DNA of 7,750 bases, taken from NCBI GenBank assembly GCA_030627475.1, contig DAOURZ010000052.1, forward strand, positions 1-7,750, in the 5' to 3' direction. Below are positions 5,030-7,750 of this stretch, in pieces. Position numbers and translations under genes: made by a program. The DNA is from Deltaproteobacteria bacterium (GTDB taxonomy: Bacteria > Desulfobacterota > Desulfobacteria > Desulfobacterales > ETH-SRB1). Numbering within the stretch: the first letter of the stretch is position 1; each line of letters starts with the position of its first letter. The notes below the pieces were generated by a model. That model ran no database searches. It saw nothing but the letters and a program-made list of their open reading frames with translations, and was not told the origin of the DNA.

Positions 5030-6376
5030 TTGATTCGTACTATATGCAACTTATTGTCTTTGTTGCTTATCTTGTTGAGCATAACACCGGCTTTTGCGGT
5101 ATCGCATAATCAACAAGCCAATACAGAACTTAAACCGGCCATGCTCATTAGATCAGGAACCGATCAAGGCAATAAATATGCTATAGTGGTTGAAAAAAAC
5201 ACTCAGAGCTTATTCCTGTATGAATATAATGGGAAAATGTATAAAGAAATTGATAAATTTAAGTGTTCGACCGGTGAAGCGCCTGGAGCTAAATCGGTTT
5301 CAGGAGACAAAAAAACACCAGAAGGAGTTTATTTTTTTACAAAAAAGTATCAAAAAAAAGATCTTGCTTCTATATATGGTATAAGAGCCTTTACTACGGA
5401 TTATCCAAACCTTCTTGATCGAATTATAGGCAGGAATGGACATTCAATCTGGATGCATGGAACAAACAAACCTTTAAAAGGCAGGGCTTCAAACGGCTGT
5501 GTTGCTTTGGTTAATTCCGATATAGAAAAATTGTCAAAATATATTACTCTGAATAGAACACCAATTATACTTGTTGATAAAATTTCCTATGTTGCGGGTG
5601 ATTCAGATCAAAAAAATGCGGACTCTATCTTTAAATTTCTTTTAAATTGGAACAATTCACTTCAAAAAGGAACATATCATGAATATTTGAATTTTTATGA
5701 TCATAAATATTTGCCGGATATTTCCTGGTGGCCGGAGTGGAACAAGTTAAGAAAAAAAAATCAAACAAGCGATAAAGCCTTTTCGATTGAGATTAAAATA
5801 TCTGTGGTTTCTATGCATAAAGAAATTTATGTCGTTTTGATTGACCAAATAGTCAGGACTGCTGAATTAGATTTGCCCGTGGGCACAAAAAAATTCTTTA
5901 TTATCAAAAAAGGAGATGAATTAAAAATTATCGGTGAAGAATACCAGGTTCTTTCAAACATGCAAAAGCCAAATAGTGAAAATCAAAATAATATATTAGT
6001 TGCAACTTGCAGAAAACTCAAAACCACTGTTGGCTATAAGCAAGATATTAAAAATTTGATAAATACGTGGGTAACAGCCTGGTCTGCCAAAGATATTAAA
6101 AAATATAGCAAATGCTACGCAAAAAATTTCGTCTCGCAAGGAGGAGCAACCTTGCAAAGCTGGGTCAAATACAAAAAACGCTTAAATACAAAATATGACT
6201 TTATTCGGGTCACTATAGATAATCTGATTATTAAAAAAGACCGAAACAAGAGTAAAGTTTCCTTTATTCAGACTTATGTATCAAGTGGACACAGATCCGT
6301 TAGTTTAAAAAGGCTTGAGTTATTACGTGAGAGAGGTTTATGGAAAATTTACAGGGAAATCTCGGAAAATATTTAA
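5030..6376 (+). CDS. Secreted YkuD-fold L,D-transpeptidase/carboxypeptidase with two NTF2-like domains (Csd6/Pgp2-like)
   Basis: From TTG 5030 this is 448 residues. Residues 1-23 are a Sec signal peptide ending AFA, so the protein acts in the periplasm. Residues about 49-185 are a YkuD catalytic domain: KYAIVVEKNTQSLFLYEY, CSTGEAPGAKS, DKKTPEGVYFF, then His143 (IWMHGTN) and Cys157 in GRASNGCVAL as the predicted catalytic pair. Most L,D-transpeptidases have Arg two residues after the Cys; here it is Ala. Residues about 195-310 and 338-448 each look NTF2-like (FLLNWNNSLQKGTYHEYLNFY and LINTWVTAWSAKDIKKYSKCY). H. pylori Csd6 and Campylobacter Pgp2 combine YkuD and NTF2-like domains and trim tetrapeptides to tripeptides. 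The Csd4-like gene downstream supports that role. A transpeptidase or a YafK/DpaA-like activity remains possible. Confidence 0.82.
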   Translation: MIRTICNLLSLLLILLSITPAFAVSHNQQANTELKPAMLIRSGTDQGNKYAIVVEKNTQSLFLYEYNGKMYKEIDKFKCSTGEAPGAKSVSGDKKTPEGVYFFTKKYQKKDLASIYGIRAFTTDYPNLLDRIIGRNGHSIWMHGTNKPLKGRASNGCVALVNSDIEKLSKYITLNRTPIILVDKISYVAGDSDQKNADSIFKFLLNWNNSLQKGTYHEYLNFYDHKYLPDISWWPEWNKLRKKNQTSDKAFSIEIKISVVSMHKEIYVVLIDQIVRTAELDLPVGTKKFFIIKKGDELKIIGEEYQVLSNMQKPNSENQNNILVATCRKLKTTVGYKQDIKNLINTWVTAWSAKDIKKYSKCYAKNFVSQGGATLQSWVKYKKRLNTKYDFIRVTIDNLIIKKDRNKSKVSFIQTYVSSGHRSVSLKRLELLRERGLWKIYREISENI

Positions 6377-7101
6377 ATGGACCGTCCGTTAAAAACCATC
6401 TCGTTAAAAAAAACAGGCAATGGACTATTTTATTGGTTGACGATCATGGCACACTAATATCTTTTAGCAGATTTAAAGAAGCTGTACTCATATTCGCTTC
6501 TATATTTTTTGTTACCGTTATTGCTGCTGTCATATTATTTTTTCTATACAACAAGGCTCAAAACGATAATAAAAAACTTCAAACTATTCTGAATGCTTCT
6601 CAGGAAAAGGTAAGCTTTTTAAGAAATGAAAATGATATTTTAATGGCCGATCTTGTAATCATGGAATCTAAAGTTAATGAAAACTCTATCAAAAAACAAA
6701 CTGATAAAACGCCGGCATTAGAAGATAAAAAACCGGCTATTGTCAGCGTTGATAATTTTAATGTTTATTACGATAAAAACAAAAATGTTCTGAACATTCA
6801 ATATATAGTAAAAAAGACATCTTTAGATGAAAAAATCACTGGTCATACAGTAGCTGTACTAAAAAATAATGTGGCCAATCAAAATGAATGGATAGTATTG
6901 CCGCAAAGCAACCTGATTAAAGGTAAACCATCAGGAAAAACAGGGCAGGTTTTCATAATTTCCAAACTTAAAAAAGTAAATTTTAAGATTACACAACTAA
7001 CTAACCCAAACAGATTTAACAAAGTTACAATATTTGTATTTTCAAAAAAAGGAGAGTTGCTTCTGGAAAAAGACTTTCCAATTTTAATCAAAGGCATTTA
7101 A
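6340..7101 (+). CDS. Single-pass membrane protein with coiled coil and periplasmic beta-type domain, function unknown
   Basis: I do not recognise this 253-residue protein as a named family. Residues 1-45 are basic and likely cytoplasmic, with a segment RQWTILLVDDHGTLISFSRF. Residues 48-70 are one transmembrane helix. Residues about 73-113 are a predicted coiled coil, followed by a charged, flexible stretch (115-133). A compact strand-rich domain follows (134-251: VDNFNVYYDK, NVLNIQYIVKK, GQVFIISKL, VTIFVFSKKGELLLEKDFPI). The anchor-plus-coil arrangement recalls the N-terminus of M23-type wall hydrolases, but no HxxxD or HxH metal motif is present. ATG 6340 overlaps the upstream gene by 37 bp and has a weak GAGAGG site, suggesting translational coupling; a later TTG at 6433 is the alternative. 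Its place between two wall-trimming enzymes suggests a partner or scaffold for them (inference). Confidence 0.75.
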   Translation: MENLQGNLGKYLNGPSVKNHLVKKNRQWTILLVDDHGTLISFSRFKEAVLIFASIFFVTVIAAVILFFLYNKAQNDNKKLQTILNASQEKVSFLRNENDILMADLVIMESKVNENSIKKQTDKTPALEDKKPAIVSVDNFNVYYDKNKNVLNIQYIVKKTSLDEKITGHTVAVLKNNVANQNEWIVLPQSNLIKGKPSGKTGQVFIISKLKKVNFKITQLTNPNRFNKVTIFVFSKKGELLLEKDFPILIKGI

Positions 7102-7127
7102 TTGGCGAAGTGTTTGGTAACAGTTCA

Positions 7128-7148
7128 GGCACAAAGGGACATTGTGCC
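7128..7148. other. Perfect 7-bp hairpin in the gap before the carboxypeptidase gene
   Basis: GGCACAA and TTGTGCC flank a 7-nt loop. No T-run follows on the plus strand and none is clear on the minus strand, so it is not a standard terminator. It could slow transcription or be an operator half-site pair; nothing more can be said. Confidence 0.4.
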
Positions 7149-7189
7149 AAAGTTCGAAAAGCATTTAATCTGATTTTTAAGAGGCAAAT

Positions 7190-7750
7190 ATGTATCTCAA
7201 GAAAATGAAAAATACCTCATTTTATCAATATTTCAGTTTTATCTCTCTAATTTTATTCATTATACTATCTTTTATCCTTCCGGCTTCTGCCCAGACACAA
7301 AAAAAAATCCATTCTGTTTTTTTTGAAGATACCGATTATGAACTCAATGTTTACAGGAGTTACGGTAAAAAATCCGGCAAAACACTGCTTCTTATTGGCG
7401 GAATACAGGGAGATGAGCCGGGCGGTTTTCTCTCCGCAGATCATTATGCTGAAATCAGTCTAAAAAAAGGGAGCCTGATTGTTGTACCAAGAGCAAATTT
7501 TCAATCCATTGTTTTAAACCGCCGCAAAATAAATGAAGATATGAATAGAAAATTTGCTTATGATAACAAAAGCAATTATGAAGCTAAAATTGTCGCAATA
7601 TTAAAAGAACTGATAGCTGAGAGCGATTGCCTGCTTAATCTGCATGACGGATCAGGTTTTTTTTCCAAAACATGGAAAAGTCCTAACAGAAATCCAAAAC
7701 GATATGGACAGTCCATTATTGCTGATTGCGCATCATATGTTAATACCGAA
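7190..7750 (+). CDS. Secreted M14/M99-type zinc carboxypeptidase, Csd4/Pgp1-like (3' end beyond window)
   Basis: The first 187 residues are present and the frame is open to the window edge. ATG 7190 has an AAGAGG site 5 nt upstream; a second in-frame ATG at 7205 is possible. Residues 1-34 are a long signal peptide ending PASA. The core starts with LLLIGGIQGDEPGGF (67-80). Predicted zinc ligands are Gln73 and Glu76 (QxxE, in place of the usual HxxE of M14) and His152 in LNLHDGSG. The segment EDMNRKF (116-122) supplies the substrate-binding Asn-Arg, and NPKRYGQSI (168-176) also fits. H. pylori Csd4 has the same Gln-for-His zinc site and, like Campylobacter Pgp1, removes diaminopimelate from peptidoglycan tripeptides to leave dipeptides. 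That order of action would follow the YkuD enzyme two genes upstream. Confidence 0.88.
   Translation, partial: MYLKKMKNTSFYQYFSFISLILFIILSFILPASAQTQKKIHSVFFEDTDYELNVYRSYGKKSGKTLLLIGGIQGDEPGGFLSADHYAEISLKKGSLIVVPRANFQSIVLNRRKINEDMNRKFAYDNKSNYEAKIVAILKELIAESDCLLNLHDGSGFFSKTWKSPNRNPKRYGQSIIADCASYVNTE

Noticed and set aside
5190..5384. 64-codon plus-strand frame within the YkuD gene
   Set aside because: It is an out-of-frame shadow of the catalytic domain coding sequence.
7128..7148. Intrinsic terminator after the membrane protein gene
   Set aside because: The 7-bp stem is followed by AAAG rather than a T-run.

Overview
The window is AT-rich (by eye in the high 30s % GC), densely coded entirely on the + strand, and looks like chromosome of a Gram-negative bacterium with an outer membrane. 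The Tol-Pal genes, two lipoprotein signals, the ruvC-ruvA-ruvB order and peptidoglycan-trimming enzymes of the Csd/Pgp type suggest a member of the former Deltaproteobacteria (Desulfobacterota, perhaps Desulfobacterales). That placement is inference from gene content and protein style, not from a search.

Layout. Positions 1-651 are the 3' half of tolB. A short 74-bp palindromic mobile-element-like repeat follows (660-733), then pal (769-1374). The 404-bp pal-cpoB gap (1375-1778) holds two inverted copies of a ~90-bp REP-like module and then a good sigma70-type promoter. Next come cpoB/ybgF (1779-2624) and a tight ruvC-ruvA-ruvB set (2653-4798). A longer, full-length relative of the first palindromic repeat fills the gap after ruvB (4834-5019). 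The last third is a three-gene envelope cluster: a secreted YkuD-fold enzyme with two NTF2-like domains (5030-6376), a single-pass membrane protein of unknown function (6340-7101), and the start of a secreted M14/M99-type zinc carboxypeptidase (7190 to the window edge).

How the genes work together. TolB, Pal and CpoB are the periplasmic and outer-membrane part of the Tol-Pal machine, which links outer membrane to peptidoglycan and helps constriction at division. RuvA, RuvB and RuvC are the Holliday-junction branch migration and resolution complex. The final cluster pairs relatives of the two peptidoglycan peptide-trimming enzymes that set helical cell shape in Helicobacter and Campylobacter (Csd6/Pgp2 and Csd4/Pgp1). 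Between them sits an unrecognised membrane-anchored coiled-coil protein. This cluster is the best candidate here for an undescribed system.

The second main point is non-coding. The two palindromic repeats are one MITE-like family: the short copy is an internally deleted, oppositely oriented version of the long one, and both are flanked by a 3-bp TAA/TTA direct repeat. In two places the longest open frame starts inside a repeat and gives a false N-terminus (cpoB and the YkuD gene), so those starts were moved downstream.
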